Assembly (NCBI GenBank): GCA_023213395.1
Contig: CM041465.1
Span: 35,347,741-35,411,740 of the forward strand
Reading direction: 5' to 3'
Source: Cycas panzhihuaensis
Lineage: Eukaryota; Cycadophyta
DNA length: 64,000 nt
Position 1 is the first letter of the stretch, and the number at the start of each line of letters is the position of its first letter. The notes below the pieces were generated by a model. That model was given only the letters and a program-made list of their open reading frames with translations, had not been told where the DNA came from and searched no databases. Positions 10,526-21,769 of this stretch are shown here, one piece after another. The position numbers were made by a program, and so were the translations under genes.

Positions 10526-12448
10526 TGTTTCCTGGCTATCGGGAATGGATACAGATAGGTCAACTCAGGTAAGCACAGGTATGCTTCTTCCTTTTCATTT
10601 CTACAGTTTCTTTGGAAAGGTTGACTGAAGTATTACCTCATTGCATAACTGACTGCTTCATTTGTATGATCGCCTTGCATCTGTTGCTTGATCATGCTGC
10701 TTGTTGTATTGTGAGCATGTGACGACCCAGTGGGACCAACCTTTCCGCAAGGTGGGTATCCCCATGGCACTTTATGACCCTCCGCGCTACCTCCACATCG
10801 CCTCAAACCTCGTTTGATTTATATGACCCGTTTATACCCTAACCTCACATCTTTACCATGACATTTCTGGGACCTTTAAACCTTGATACTTCTTTTGGCC
10901 TTGTTCACATGCCTTTTGGATTGTCCCTAGCCACCTGGACAAGAGGGTCAGCCCCTCCCTAGCCTGCCACATCATCTTTGAAGGCTCCCGGAACCTAGAT
11001 TATTGCCATTTTGGCATTCTGGTCCTGCATCACTGTAAACTTAGCGGTACCACAAAGTTTACTGCGGTGTGACTGTTGTAAGTTGGTTTTTTAAATCTGT
11101 CATGGCCTCGCACCCAGCTCAGCCCTATTCGCTTGTTTAGGGTTGATATGGGTATAAAACCCAAAAACACCATCATTTTACATCTCCTGGCTCTCCAACT
11201 CAACTTTCTACTATTGCAGTTTCTGCTCTTTTCTTCCTTCCTTCCACAGTAAATGCAGTAATCTGTGTTTCTTTGCTCAGTCCGGGATGCACTGCAACGG
11301 CTCTTCTCCGTGGTGGGAAGCTCCTCTCCAAGCACTCTCAAGCAAGCTTTGCATGGTTCTCTTCCAAATACGCCCCAGCAAGTGTCTCCTACGACTGCCT
11401 TTAGGGAAACCTCCTGCAAAACCCTGCAAGAACTCTTCTTCTTCGCTGGTTGCAGGGGCAAACCTGCCCTAGACTCAGCCCAGTAGCCCTTCTTGCAATC
11501 CCTTCTTGGAAGGGATAAACTTTTGTGTGTGCAGACTTGAAGTGGTATCTCACGAAGGGAAAAGGCATTCAGATCTGGATAAGCTTTACCCTCTTTTTTT
11601 TCTTTACTTCATTTGCTTCTTTTTTGTCCTGCTTGCTTTTTCGTAAGGGAAAGGTAAGGAAGCCTCGACCTTCACATTGATCTTGATCGCACACCCATCG
11701 ACTGGCGAGAGGGCGTGTGTTGCGCATGGGTGAGGTCTTTCGTTGACCGCTACACCTCCCAGGTACGCACCATCTCTCTCTTCACCTCTCTATTTTCCTT
11801 TCTCGCTTTTAAAATCTGTGCTTTGGCTTAATAAATCACGTGAAAGCGAAAGGTTAATGATATTGGTCACTTGTATTTATATGTCGTATGTTTGTCCCAC
11901 ATAGGAAAAGGACATAGTAGGAACCCCACCCCTTCTCCTCTTCCTATTGATCCAAACATACCCTTAGATGCATCCCGTTTAGCTTGGTTTGCTTGCATGC
12001 ATAATACTTATTTTTCTTCTCCCTTTTGTCTTTTAGTTGTTAAAAGGAGGATGTAGCTTTAGCCCCCCTTCTACTCTTTCTCTCTTGGTTTTATTTGCCT
12101 AGACCAAATAACCAAGGGAGGCCTGCCTACCTCATCCATATTCGTTTTCCTTCATCATATGGAAACTCCCTAAGGATTCCTCTTCTTCCGTTCTGGCCAT
12201 CCAAGGGTGGGAGGACCTTCCTCTTGAGATCACCCAGGCTACCCCCTGTATGCACTCTCCCTTCCGGATTGAAGGCTACTCTAAGGTAGTTGGGTGCCAT
12301 TCGCAGGTCCCGAACTCGCGCTCTGGCGCATGGGGTGCCCTATGTGGTGCTCTCTTTGCTTATAGGTTCTCGCCCACACCTCCAACATTAACCGTTGATT
12401 ACTATCATTCCTATTAAGCATAGTGACTATCCCGTAGACGCGCATCTA
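10526..12448 (+). repeat. LTR L2 of Tat-like array
   Basis: The repeat starts with TGTTTCC after the polypurine tract. From about 10915 it matches 1-1616 closely, including the TATA box at 11153-11159. It ends at the position matching L1's terminal CA, followed after one base by a degenerate primer site (TGGGTGAC, 12450). L2 therefore serves as 3' LTR to the left element and sits in 5' position to the truncated copy on the right, the pattern left by unequal recombination between elements. Confidence 0.75.
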
Positions 12449-12462
12449 TTGGGTGACTATGT

Positions 12463-13529
12463 TCGCCGCTATCAGTGTGGCCTAATTCATTCTCTCCCCG
12501 ACCTCACACCTCTTGACTGTCTCCATCCATCCACCAGGTATATCTCTATAATTCTATTTCTGGGATATCTAGAACAGAATGCCTAATGTGATCAACTTCC
12601 TCACCTGAGAAATCCGTGGCATAACCATGGTCCGCATTAGTATCCTACGCCTCTCCCACTTGTCTTGGCCAGTGAAAAATGTGGCTGCCTCCCTATGTGC
12701 AGTGTCATTGCTAGGCAATACCCCTAGCGACACTGGTGCTCCTCCCGTTGGTATGCCCAAGATCCTCCGAATGCCCCCTGGTGTGATAGTGACATCCCAA
12801 ACTTGGGGGAGGTGGAATACATACCGCATATGATCCCAATGAGCGATAATATCAACCAAGAGGTGCTAGTCCAAAGCATATTGTGGCGTCCTGATGGCCT
12901 TTAATAGGCCATAACTCCCCAACATCCGTTTGTCACCCTGATTCATCATCTCAATAAAGATCATTATGGTGATCCCTATGTTTTTGCGGTTGTCTATCGC
13001 GATAACAACCTGCAAAACACCCAACAATCAGTTAGAGTGCCTCTACATCTACCTGCTTGCCCTTAGGTTGCCTCTTCCCCCCTCCTGAGTTGAATCTGGC
13101 ACCTTTCTAGGCTTCTTTCCTTCATTTTTCCATAAGGTTTGCCTGCCCCACGTCAGACTCCGTGGTACTACAGAGTTTGACCAAGGCCCCATTAAGATTT
13201 CAACATCCCCTCAGTGGCCCTGCGACAAACTCCGTGGCACTGCGAATTTCACCGCAGGGCCAGTCACACCCCCTACAAAGAGGAGTTATGCCCAAAAAAT
13301 CCCAAAATATTTACCCAAGTGAGCCACACTCAAGCCCATTAGGACTAGGGCTATCTAATGCCCTGGTCTTACCCCTCTTTGGGCCCAAATCATGCTCTAG
13401 AAGGTCCCAATTTGCCCTTAAGGGGCCCAAAACTACTCTAGAAAGGCATTAAAACTCATTAAATTCAAATGACAAAATGAGGTGGATATAGGACGATCCA
13501 CTCACTAGATTTGGTCTCGCGACGACCAT
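12463..13529 (-). pseudogene. Antisense PMD gene, copy 2, 3' part deleted
   Basis: Exon 1 (13529-13506, 8 codons, no stop) joins in phase 0 across an intron (13505-13010) to exon 2 starting at 13009. Exon 2 reads through FIEMMNQGDKRMLGSYGLLK, one TAG near 12870, then FHLPQVWDVTITPGGIRRIL and VLPSNDTAHREAATFF, the PMD core. A further block (about 12583-12463) encodes IPGGWMETVKRCEVGERMN. The homology stops at 12463, right against the primer-site relic, so gag, pol and the PMD C-terminal half were deleted. The protein is related to copy 1 but clearly diverged, and the splice sites are the best-kept part. Confidence 0.7.
13010..13505 (-). other. Intron 1 of PMD gene copy 2
   Basis: The donor GTGAGTGG follows exon 1 at 13505 and the acceptor TGTTTTGCAG ends at 13010. 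Joining the flanking exons leaves an open phase-0 frame for at least 35 codons. It matches copy 1 in position and phase. Confidence 0.65.
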
Positions 13530-13689
13530 CTTGTCGTCCCAGTCCTATCGGTTGTCTCCTCGCCTCTCTTCAACAGCCCAATCTCTATCAGTATGCCTCC
13601 AAAGTCGGGCAGCACTCCACTACGTAAGGGAAAAGGCTCCAGATTGATCGCGAGCCCATGAAAATGAATATTGTTTTCACTTAATTTTC

Positions 13690-13699
13690 CTTATATAGC
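13690..13699 (-). promoter_or_regulatory. TATA box of antisense PMD gene, copy 2
   Basis: CTATATAAGG on the minus strand lies about 160 nt upstream of the exon 1 ATG and is preceded by GGGGCCCCCGG. It is conserved with copy 1 (9191-9200) although the flanks have diverged. Confidence 0.55.
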
Positions 13700-14264
13700 C
13701 GGGGGCCCCAAGAAATATTTCCTCCTTTTTTCCTACTACGACAACCCTTGGGACTGTCTCTTTCTCCATATTACTTTTGCTTTCTGGGTCCACCCTTCGT
13801 TTTGCCTCAGTAGCCTTCTTTTTCGCCTCTTAGGTGCATTTATGATGACCCCTTTGGTCTTCCATAGACCCCTGTTGTATCAATTTTTACACCATCCCAA
13901 AACATGCCTGTGTTTATACTCATTTGTCTCATTTTGTCGACTTGAACCTAGTTTCGTTGCCTGTTCGAGCTTTTGGAGCTCCCGAAGGAAGTGCCTCCCT
14001 CGTCCAGGGCCACGCTCCGCTCTCTTTAGCGACCTTTGGGATCCCAAAGGGGCCTCTTTGCCGCCGTCTCCTTCCCATCTGTCGGGTCAATCTCTTCATC
14101 CTTGGGTAGCCTCTCCCTTGGGTCCTCCTGCCCCTTACGACCTTTATTCATAGCCAACTGAGTGCTTCGTAGTTGTTTCACCCCGTTAAGTCCTTTTCTC
14201 GCTCGTCAACTTTGTCGTCACCTTTTTCTTCACTCACCTTATTAAGATCTCTATCCCTTCTGCC

Positions 14265-14400
14265 ATGGATTTACTCATCTTCACCAATGGTGGAAGTCGC
14301 AGTAACTTAAGTCCTTCCGTTGTCGCATGGATCCTCTATGACCCCTCTGGATACGACTATATGCATTCTAGGGTCTTCCTTCCCGAAGCCACCACTTTAC
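14265..14400 (+). pseudogene. Archaeal-like RNase H fragment, copy 2
   Basis: MDLLIFTNGGSRSNLSP...VAWILYDPSGYDY...RVFLPEAT matches the N-terminal third of copy 1 (9740). The first catalytic Asp is changed (TNGGS). Homology ends near 14400, where the third LTR begins in mid-sequence, so the rest was lost. The same order (antisense PMD, leader, sense RNase H) as copy 1 shows that the module is ancestral. Confidence 0.65.
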
Positions 14401-17290
14401 GCTATGATGATCTAGGGATATACATCCCATGGCACTCCACAACCCTCCTCCACATCTCTGTATTGTCCCCAAGTACCAATTGGCTCCCGTAGCCTGATCA
14501 CATCGGCCATTGACACACCTTGCCTAGGTGTGGTTGGCGTCTTTTCACTTATTAACTTTTTCGGAGCTTCTCGCCTTTGATAGTTCGCCTATCATAGGTT
14601 TCTTAGGCCCCATGATTATTTCCTGCCACCTGGATAGAGTGTCATACCCCTTAGGCCTGAAGTACCCCCCCCCCCCCCCCCCACCTTTTCTGAGCTCCCA
14701 AGCTTCCTTTTGCTTATGTTTTTACCGCACTATGATAAAGATCGCAGTACCACTTTAAAATCTGTTGTGGCTAATTCCACATTTATTACAAAATTGCCAT
14801 GTGGCAGAGACGCATTCCTAGCCCAAGCTGAATCCTAATCGCTTAATTATGCTAGGGTTGGGTTTAAAAACCCAAAAAGAACCTCATTTCACCTATTCTT
14901 AGCTCTCTCACTCAAGTTTTTTCATAACACTCTCTTCAGAAATGCCCTACAACAAGGCAAGCCTACCATATCAACTTCTTAGCCACCACAGACCCTCTGA
15001 CTCCAGATCAGAGCAAGAGGCCTGCCCCGTTGCCAACAAAGGGAAGGACATGCCCAAAGTACTTCATCAAGTGCAGATATTTCACCCCACTCTAAAGTTC
15101 TCCTAGTTTGCTGCTCTTTTGGGATTTCACCTGCAAACCCCATTGGGTTGGCCTCTTTCTCTCATTTTTCGGGTAGATCTACCCCTGATCTATCCCCAGT
15201 AGGTACTTCTCAGCTTTATTTTGCTTCTCCTTTCTTTAAAACATTACAAAAGTTATTTGTCATGCATTTTCAATACTTTTCTCTTTGATTTTTCCTATTG
15301 TAACCGGAGGCAAGCCCTCCCTTCTTCACTTGCTTCCTGTTTCCTTTTAGCTCTTCCCTAGTTTCTCCAAGGAGGTAGCAAGGAAGAGGCTTTCACAGAG
15401 AGTGAAAGGAACAAAGGCAGGGTTCTGTACCCAACGAGCCTCCTACTTAAGGGCAACCCCCTTCTCTCCCTACCTCTTCCTTCCTCGTGCTTCCCTTGGA
15501 TTTCTAGAGAGTTATTACAAAGGAAGCCGCTGCTGGCTACAGCATACGCAACCCATTGTTGCGCTTGCTCTCAGCTTTGCAGACCCTACATAAGTAGGAT
15601 TTTAGCCCCATATTACACCCCACTTGTTTCTTGGTGTTAGGCTTGGTTGAGGTTGCAAAAGTTGCTCTTTGCGACTTTTGCAATATTGACGACAAATACA
15701 ATTCTGTCGATAACTTGTTGCTTGCATCCCAAGGTCTTTCACTTCATCACCTTGATACTTGGACAACGTGGAGTACTACAGATCCGGAGGGTTAGCCATC
15801 TTGAGGCTAACCATACCCTTTCTCCTCCTAGCCCCTTTTCCGTATTATTTGCAAATTAGCATAAAAAAGAGCTGAGAATTGATCTTATGTTGCAAACGTT
15901 TCTTTTGACTTACATAGATCGCATTATATTATTCTATATATTGCACATATATCCCTTATGTTCTTTCTGCCCCGTGGGAAAGGGCAAACATTGTTTGATT
16001 GCTAGTTCCCTCCTTGCTACACGTGGAGAAGAAAAAAGCCTTCCGATCTAGGTACGTTCCTACCTTTCCGATCGCCAGTTCTTTTGAGTCCTTTTTGTTA
16101 CGACTCTTTCCTTTTCTTTTCCATTTCTCCTTTTGATTTGGGGAAGGTAAGGAAGCCCCTACCCACCTTCGCTTACACCACTCCATCACGACGTCCGCAG
16201 TTGGGAGTAGCACAAGGAAAGAAGATACGACAAGGGGTAGCACTCCTTTGGCTGCCTAGCCTCTAGGTACGCCCCCAGCTTCCTTTAGTCCTCTTTCCTC
16301 CACTTTCCTTCCTTCGCCCCTGTATATCACTTAAAGGGAAAGAAAAGAAAGGGAATTTACATATATCATTTGCACTTAATTAGCCTACTTGCTTATTTGT
16401 CAAAGTACGTAAAATAAGGGTCATATTTATTACATGCCTACTTGTTGTACGGGTTGTCGAACTTGCATTCTTTGCATACATCTTATATCACATATAGCTA
16501 CCTTGTTAATTCTCCTCCTTTTTTTACATTTAAAAGTTAATGAGAGCGAAGATATGCATGCGTGAATGAGCGAGTGGTTTTGTTTATGCGATCATTTTCT
16601 TTTGTTTGAAGGAACTTTCTTACAAGAACACATTGTCACATACACAACATCATCATTACACACCTTGTGCATACCAATCTACTCATAAACTATTAAAACA
16701 TTTCTGTTATCAACTCATACTCCTAAGACCACCTTTGATGTAGTGCCTTAGGGGCATTCCCCTTTCAAGATTCCCTTTTACCTTTGGTTGTTGTTTCACT
16801 CATTGTAGCTAGGCCATCTTAACATGACCTTTAGATCAGTTTCATACCCGTAGGACTGATCACCTTCCCAATCTTTCATGAGTGCATACCACCCTTATTT
16901 CCTACCTAGAACCACCTCTCCTACCCCTTTTTCATGCGAGGAGTCATTCCCTCATTTGTCCTCTCCTCCCTCCTTCAGTCGTCCAAGGGTGGGAGGGCCC
17001 ATTTTTTAGGGTTACTCAGGAAACCGAGGATATCCCTCATCTCCTTATCAACCCCAAACAAGGCAGAGCTACCTCAAACGAAGTTCGTGCACTATTTGTG
17101 GGTCCCGAACCTGCGTTCCGACACACGAATGCCCTTTGTGGGTGATTCTCTCACTTACCCCATAAGATCCTCAGCCTTGAAACCTTTTATTGTTTGGTTT
17201 GATCTTATCCAAGTGTGGTTACCCCCCTATAGGTGTGATTTCAAACTTCAAGTCTGAATCTCTGCCTAAAAGCTCTCCTCCTAAGACATG
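14400..17290 (+). repeat. Diverged third LTR of Tat-like family (L3), 5' truncated
   Basis: Collinear but diverged matches to L1 and L2 occur: CCCATGGCACT near 14430, CCTGCCACCTGGATAGAG near 14625, the promoter region with GGGTTTAAAAACCC near 14860, and GTGGGTCCCGAACCTGCGTTC near 17100. It is longer than L2 because of extra sequence between 15000 and 16700. No conserved frames were found. It is probably the 5' LTR of the gag-protease fragment to its right. Confidence 0.55.
14665..14682 (+). repeat. Poly-C tract
   Basis: There are eighteen consecutive C residues inside L3. The length is prone to sequencing error. Confidence 0.9.
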
Positions 17291-18192
17291 ATCCTAGAAA
17301 GATATATCCTCAAAACAAACCACCCACAAAAGGGGAAGAGCCCAAAATGACTATTGATATGGCATAAGCTTACAAAGCCTCTACCTCAACCAAACCCCAT
17401 GACCTGGACACTCTATCCAAAGATAAGTGTTTAGACCCACCTCCTTAGTTGCCAATCAAACCTATTCGCTTTAGGTCTATACCATTGTTCACTAAGGAAG
17501 GCTCTTTCTTACTAGTAAAAGAGTTATAGACTATTCTTGCTGAAATCTCGATTATGGATCTCTTGAAAAGTTGCCCTGATCAAAGGCAAGTTCTTTTGGA
17601 TACCATAGAAGCCCCTAGACTCAGTTCACCTAGAAACCTAACTTGGTCTTCGATCCTATCCTACTGCCTAGTGAAGACAAATAAAATAATAATGAGAAGA
17701 CTCCCTTCTACACTGAAATAATAAAAATATTATATCAAAATTAAGAGGTGCATAGTAGATGAAGGTTTCTCTGTTAATGTCATCCCCTTACACCTCTTAG
17801 AGGATCTTGAAATTTTATCTTAAAAGTTGGTCAATTAGGATTGTCAAGGCTATGATATAAATAAAAAAACTCTAATTGGTCAAGTCACTTTCCCTCTTAC
17901 TTTAGCAGGTAAGACTATTATGGCCGAAGTCACCATCATTGACTTTAATCTTGAGTTTAATATGCTTCTAAGCAAACCTTGGATTAGTCAAATGTCGACA
18001 GTCTATTCTTCATCATTCGACAAACTCAAGTTTGTTCATAAGGGAGAGCTTAAAATAATCAAACATAAAAACAAGCCTATACAAGAATATATCCCATTAG
18101 TTGAAACCATTCAAGAAGAGGGAAAGTCCTCGTTCTTTTGTCTTATTAGGCTTTTCAAGATCTTCCATATAGTCTTTTTGACAGTGAGTTAG
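17291..18192 (+). pseudogene. Tat-like protease fragment after L3
   Basis: Translated pieces match the first element's protease region: IPIRLGHYDF-like sequence near 17465, SIMDLLKSCPDQRQVLLDTI near 17551, then an open frame 17920-18192 with MAEVTIIDFNLEFNMLLSKP and the block for KLKFVHKGELK. This corresponds to the flap and C-terminus of retropepsin (LLLGRPW in the first copy). Several stops separate the pieces. The fragment ends near 18190 and no RT follows. Confidence 0.65.
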
Positions 18193-18647
18193 GGATATTT
18201 ATCTCAAAAACGTATTATATTAATTATTTTTATATGATGCATTGAGTGTTTATTTATAATACACAGCTTGGTTATGTGTGGAATCCACTACGAAATACTA
18301 ACATCATAATAAAATTAATTTCATAAATATGCATTACCACTTTGCCTCGTGAAGTGTGAAACAAGCTATTTCAACATTAGTTTTTTAATGTTATATGACT
18401 CGGTAAGTCATTGGGGGTTACATTTCCCATCTCATATGTATCGATGATTTATAGGATTAATACTCTATTTAGGTTTGTTTGAAAGCACACATTATGCATT
18501 GTAAAAATGAATGAGAGAAATTAATGGAATGAAATTATTTTTTATTTTGTGAAATTAAATTTTATTAAGTGAATAACTTAATCCACGTATTTATGTTTTC
18601 TCCATGTTAGTTTTGAATTTCTATAAAAGAAAGCATTCTTATGCTAC
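18193..18647. other. AT-rich stretch without recognised gene
   Basis: No frame of interest and no domain. It lies between the end of the Tat fragment and the abrupt start of the chromovirus A remnant, so one or two deletion or insertion junctions must be here. Confidence 0.4.
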
Positions 18648-19540
18648 AAAACAACAAAAGAGACTTTCCAAGAAATAAAAAAAGGCATGATAAATACCCT
18701 TGTTTTAGCCACAACAAATTATAGCAAGCCATTTGTGTTGGAATGTGATGCTTCGAGAGTTGCATCGGGAGCAATCCTCCTTTAGAACAACTGACCTATA
18801 GCCTATAAGAGTCATGAATTAAACTCAAGGGATTATCTAAAACATATTTACAACTCATGGATGCCATCCAATAATGGCACTAGTATTTGTTAGGAAACAA
18901 GTTCTTAGTAAAAACAAGTTATAAGAACCTTAAATATTTTCTAAATAAAAAATCCTTATCAAACAAAAAGCAAAAATGAGTAAGAAAGTTACAATTGTTC
19001 GATTTTGACATTATATACAAGAAAGGGAAGGAGAATGTAGTGGTAGACTCATTGTCTAAGATTCCAAAAAAGGCCATCTCCTAAGTGGTTTTTATAGCCA
19101 CTCCCAATTGGATGCAAGACTTTACATAAGAGTACATATAAGATCTAGTATCTTAATAGATACTACGAAAAATCTAAGATGAGACATAGACAAAATATGA
19201 GTTGAAAATTTATCTAATATTATACCATAAGAAGATCTTTATCCCTCATACATCACCACTCAAGAATAAGATCCTTTAGAAGGCACACACAACACCACTA
19301 TCAAGACATGTAGGCATTAACAAAACCTATCGACAAACTCATAATACTTTTTTCTAGAAGGGAATGAAGAAAATACCTATAAATTTTTATTAGAATGTGA
19401 TGTTTGCCAGATAAATAGAAGGGAAGATATCAAAAGTTTGGGACTACTTTAAGTCTTACACATACTAAATAAGAAGTGAAAAGAGATTTCAATGAACTTT
19501 ATTATAGGCCTTCCCAAGTTGAAGGAAAAGGCTCAATTGT
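18648..19540 (+). pseudogene. Chromovirus A: RNase H and integrase N-terminus, split by element B
   Basis: Frames with many stops read LVLATTNYSKPFVLECDASR (RNase H start, near 18700), then FDFDIIYKKGKENVVVDSLS (RNase H to integrase link, near 19005), a degraded HHCC region near 19390 (CDVCQ-like), and GLPKLKEKAQ near 19510. The integrase resumes at 25229. Upstream RT, protease and gag of this copy are missing. RNase H degrades the RNA of the replication hybrid and integrase inserts the DNA copy. Confidence 0.7.
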
Positions 19541-20078
19541 TGTAACATTCCAAACACCCTAGAAGGTTATTTGGTTGACGTTCCTTAAGAGCAAAAAACC
19601 AACTTATATATATTGCTTTTCCTTTTCTATTTTAAGGAACATTTTGATCAATTTTTTAATCTTTCTTTTGGGTAGGTTTTATGCCTTATTTTGGCTGACT
19701 TCTTTAAAGGTCATTTAGTTGCCTATATAAGGAGCATTTCAGCCATCTTTTAGGCATTATTCACTACATCTTGGATTGATACATTTTTGACCTTTTGGAT
19801 TGTTTTGTGGAGGGATCATTACCTTGAAGAGGGATCCATTCTCAATTGAGTTTGTAGAAACTTTTGGTAACATTATACTTATTCAATTTATGCTCTATTT
19901 ATATCATTCATTTTTTATATAGAAGTTGCGCTCCTATAAGTTATATTATTGTTTATTCCTGCAATTTTAGTATGTTTATATTATTTTATTGCTGCAATTT
20001 TTACCTTGCAAGTGTATATTGTGTGAATTTATCTATTTATAGAGCAATTAATTGAAATAAGTTGGTAAGGTTGCTACA
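19541..20078 (+). repeat. 5' LTR of chromovirus B
   Basis: It runs from TGTAACATTCCAAACACC to GGTTGCTACA. It matches 24623-25228 along its length, with an extra AT-rich stretch in the 3' copy. The TGTAACA start is common in chromovirus LTRs. Confidence 0.8.
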
Positions 20079-20080
20079 AG

Positions 20081-20093
20081 TGGTATTAGAGCA
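20081..20093 (+). other. Primer-binding site of chromovirus B
   Basis: TGGTATTAGAGCA lies two bases after the LTR and differs by one base from the initiator tRNA-Met site TGGTATCAGAGC. Confidence 0.7.
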
Positions 20094-20189
20094 TCATTTC
20101 GATGGGGGTTCAAATAAAGTTCTTGGAAGGGAATTGAGATAAACTTTTCTCCTTAAAAAAAACCAAAATCTAGAAGGACCCTTTTAACA

Positions 20190-21130
20190 GACAAAATGGT
20201 GAATCGACCGTCAGAAACACTAAAGGATATATCTAGACAAGCCGACTCAATGAGTAATGACTTAGCATAGATTAAGGAGGTAAAAAAGCTTGCAGACCTA
20301 TTCTTAAATGATAAGGGAAGAAAATGAAGAAGAGATATAGGACCATCTAGAAGTCAAGAATAAGGATAAATCTCTTAGAAAGAAGAATTGGACCAATATG
20401 ACCAAGCCGACTTAGGTCTCAAGGAAACCAAATTCCTCAAAAAGATCCTGAAAGATCCAAAGATATACGTAGTTGGATCCTACAAATGGAAATTTACTTC
20501 TGAGAAACCTCCATGTTAATTAAGGAAAAACTAATGGTCATATCCCTTCATCTTTATGGGAAGGCCCTAAAATGATACCACTGGTGGCATAGATTCTACA
20601 AAGGAATAAGGCATTTTAATTAGTCTCTTTTGGAGGCATGCATCATTGAGAAGTACGAAGATACTTGGAATATAGATTACTTTGCCTAACTTGAGATTGT
20701 AGTAAATAGGATCCGCCCAAGGGTACATGAAGCAATTCCAATCATTATACAACTTGGTAGAGAAAGAAATCGATGAAGAACAACTTATTGAAGTGTACAT
20801 TATAGGACTCAAAGGAAACATCAAATACCATATGAAAATAATAGATGTTGCCTGCCTAAGTGATGCCATTCAACATGCCTAAAATATTGAAAGAGTTTAG
20901 AGAAGGTAGGTAGAATTTTGTCCATCGTAACGAACCACCTAGACAACCAAGCCAACAATTCCAACCAAATTGGGCACACTCTAGAACAAAAGCAGGGGCA
21001 CCTATATCAGAGAAAATTGAAGAGCACTTAACTCAAACCAAACATATTAAGAACAAGACATGTTTCCATTACAAAGAAAAGTGGAATCTTGGTCATATAT
21101 GTCCTACTAAGAAGATGTTTATGATAAGTA
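20190..21130 (+). pseudogene. gag of chromovirus B
   Basis: Broken frames read LPNLRL, GYMKQFQSLYNLVEKEIDEE and QLIEVYIIGLKGNIKYHMK, the retrotransposon gag signature ending in a GL-K-I pattern. A degenerate zinc knuckle follows near 21060 (CFHYKEKWNLGHIC), where the second Cys is replaced by Tyr. Function: capsid and RNA binding. At least six stops are present. Confidence 0.7.
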
Positions 21131-21289
21131 ATGATAAGGATAATATACTAAACGAGCAAGAAAAGGAAGAACCCAATGAGGCAGCTATAATTGAAGAAAA
21201 CGAAGCTGATACCAATGATTTATTGAATAATGATTCAGGCAACATACAAATCTCTTTACAAGCCATCACTGGAGAGGCCTACATTCCTT

Positions 21290-21680
21290 AGATGCGACAA
21301 TTCATAGGTTTGATTAAAAATCGAAAAGTTCTAATTTTGGTAGATAGTGGGAGTACCCATAACTTCATAAATAAACCGATAGTAGATAAGTTAGAACTCT
21401 AGATCCAACCACTCAATGTTTTTAAAGTAATAATTACCAATGGAAGGACTATGTCATGCAGTGGTTATTGCCAAAAGGTAACCTTACAAATAGTAGATTA
21501 TACTACAACTACATGTATGTTTGTCATGCCCATTGGAGGTGTTGACATCGTTTTGGAAATTCAATGGATATAAAATTTGGAAAACATTGTCGTCAATTAT
21601 AGAGCATGTTTTATATGTTTTTACTAGAAGGGTAAAAAATATAAATTACGGGCTCCTCATACTCTACCAATTAAGCTAGT
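21290..21680 (+). pseudogene. Protease of chromovirus B
   Basis: RQFIGLIKNRKVLILVDSGS followed by THNFINKPIVDKLEL shows the intact retropepsin active site D-S-G-S near 21340. Downstream, TCMFVMPIGGVDIVLEIQW corresponds to the flap and the GxDxVLGxQW block. Only two or three stops interrupt it, making this one of B's better preserved domains. Confidence 0.75.
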
Positions 21681-21769
21681 AACCTTTCCACGAATGGAGA
21701 AGTTATTGTAGAAAAACCCCACATTTTTTATGCTCTCTTGTTATGAACTAACCATAGAGTAGGTTCCTG

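Larger units (their letters stand above)
1..12448 (+). mobile_element. Tat-like Ty3/Gypsy element with antisense PMD gene (5' end cut by window)
   Basis: This is a plus-strand LTR retrotransposon made of a partial 5' LTR (1-1616), a primer site, gag-protease, an integrase tail, an antisense plant-mobile-domain gene, a sense RNase H, a polypurine tract and a 3' LTR (10526-12448). The two LTRs match over most of their shared length. The long LTRs of about 1.9 kb, the GC-rich gag, the TGGCGACC-type primer site and the archaeal-like RNase H point to the Tat lineage. The reverse transcriptase and integrase core are absent, because the sequence passes from the protease spacer (about 5340) to the integrase C-terminus (about 5430) within some 100 nt. 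This copy could not move by itself. Lineage assignment is inference from motifs, not phylogeny. Confidence 0.75.

Noticed and set aside
12569-12618. A 51-nt second intron in the PMD gene (GTGAGG to AAATAG)
   Set aside because: It would restore the frame, but it is shorter than normal plant introns and the donor is lost in copy 1. Left as an unresolved junction.
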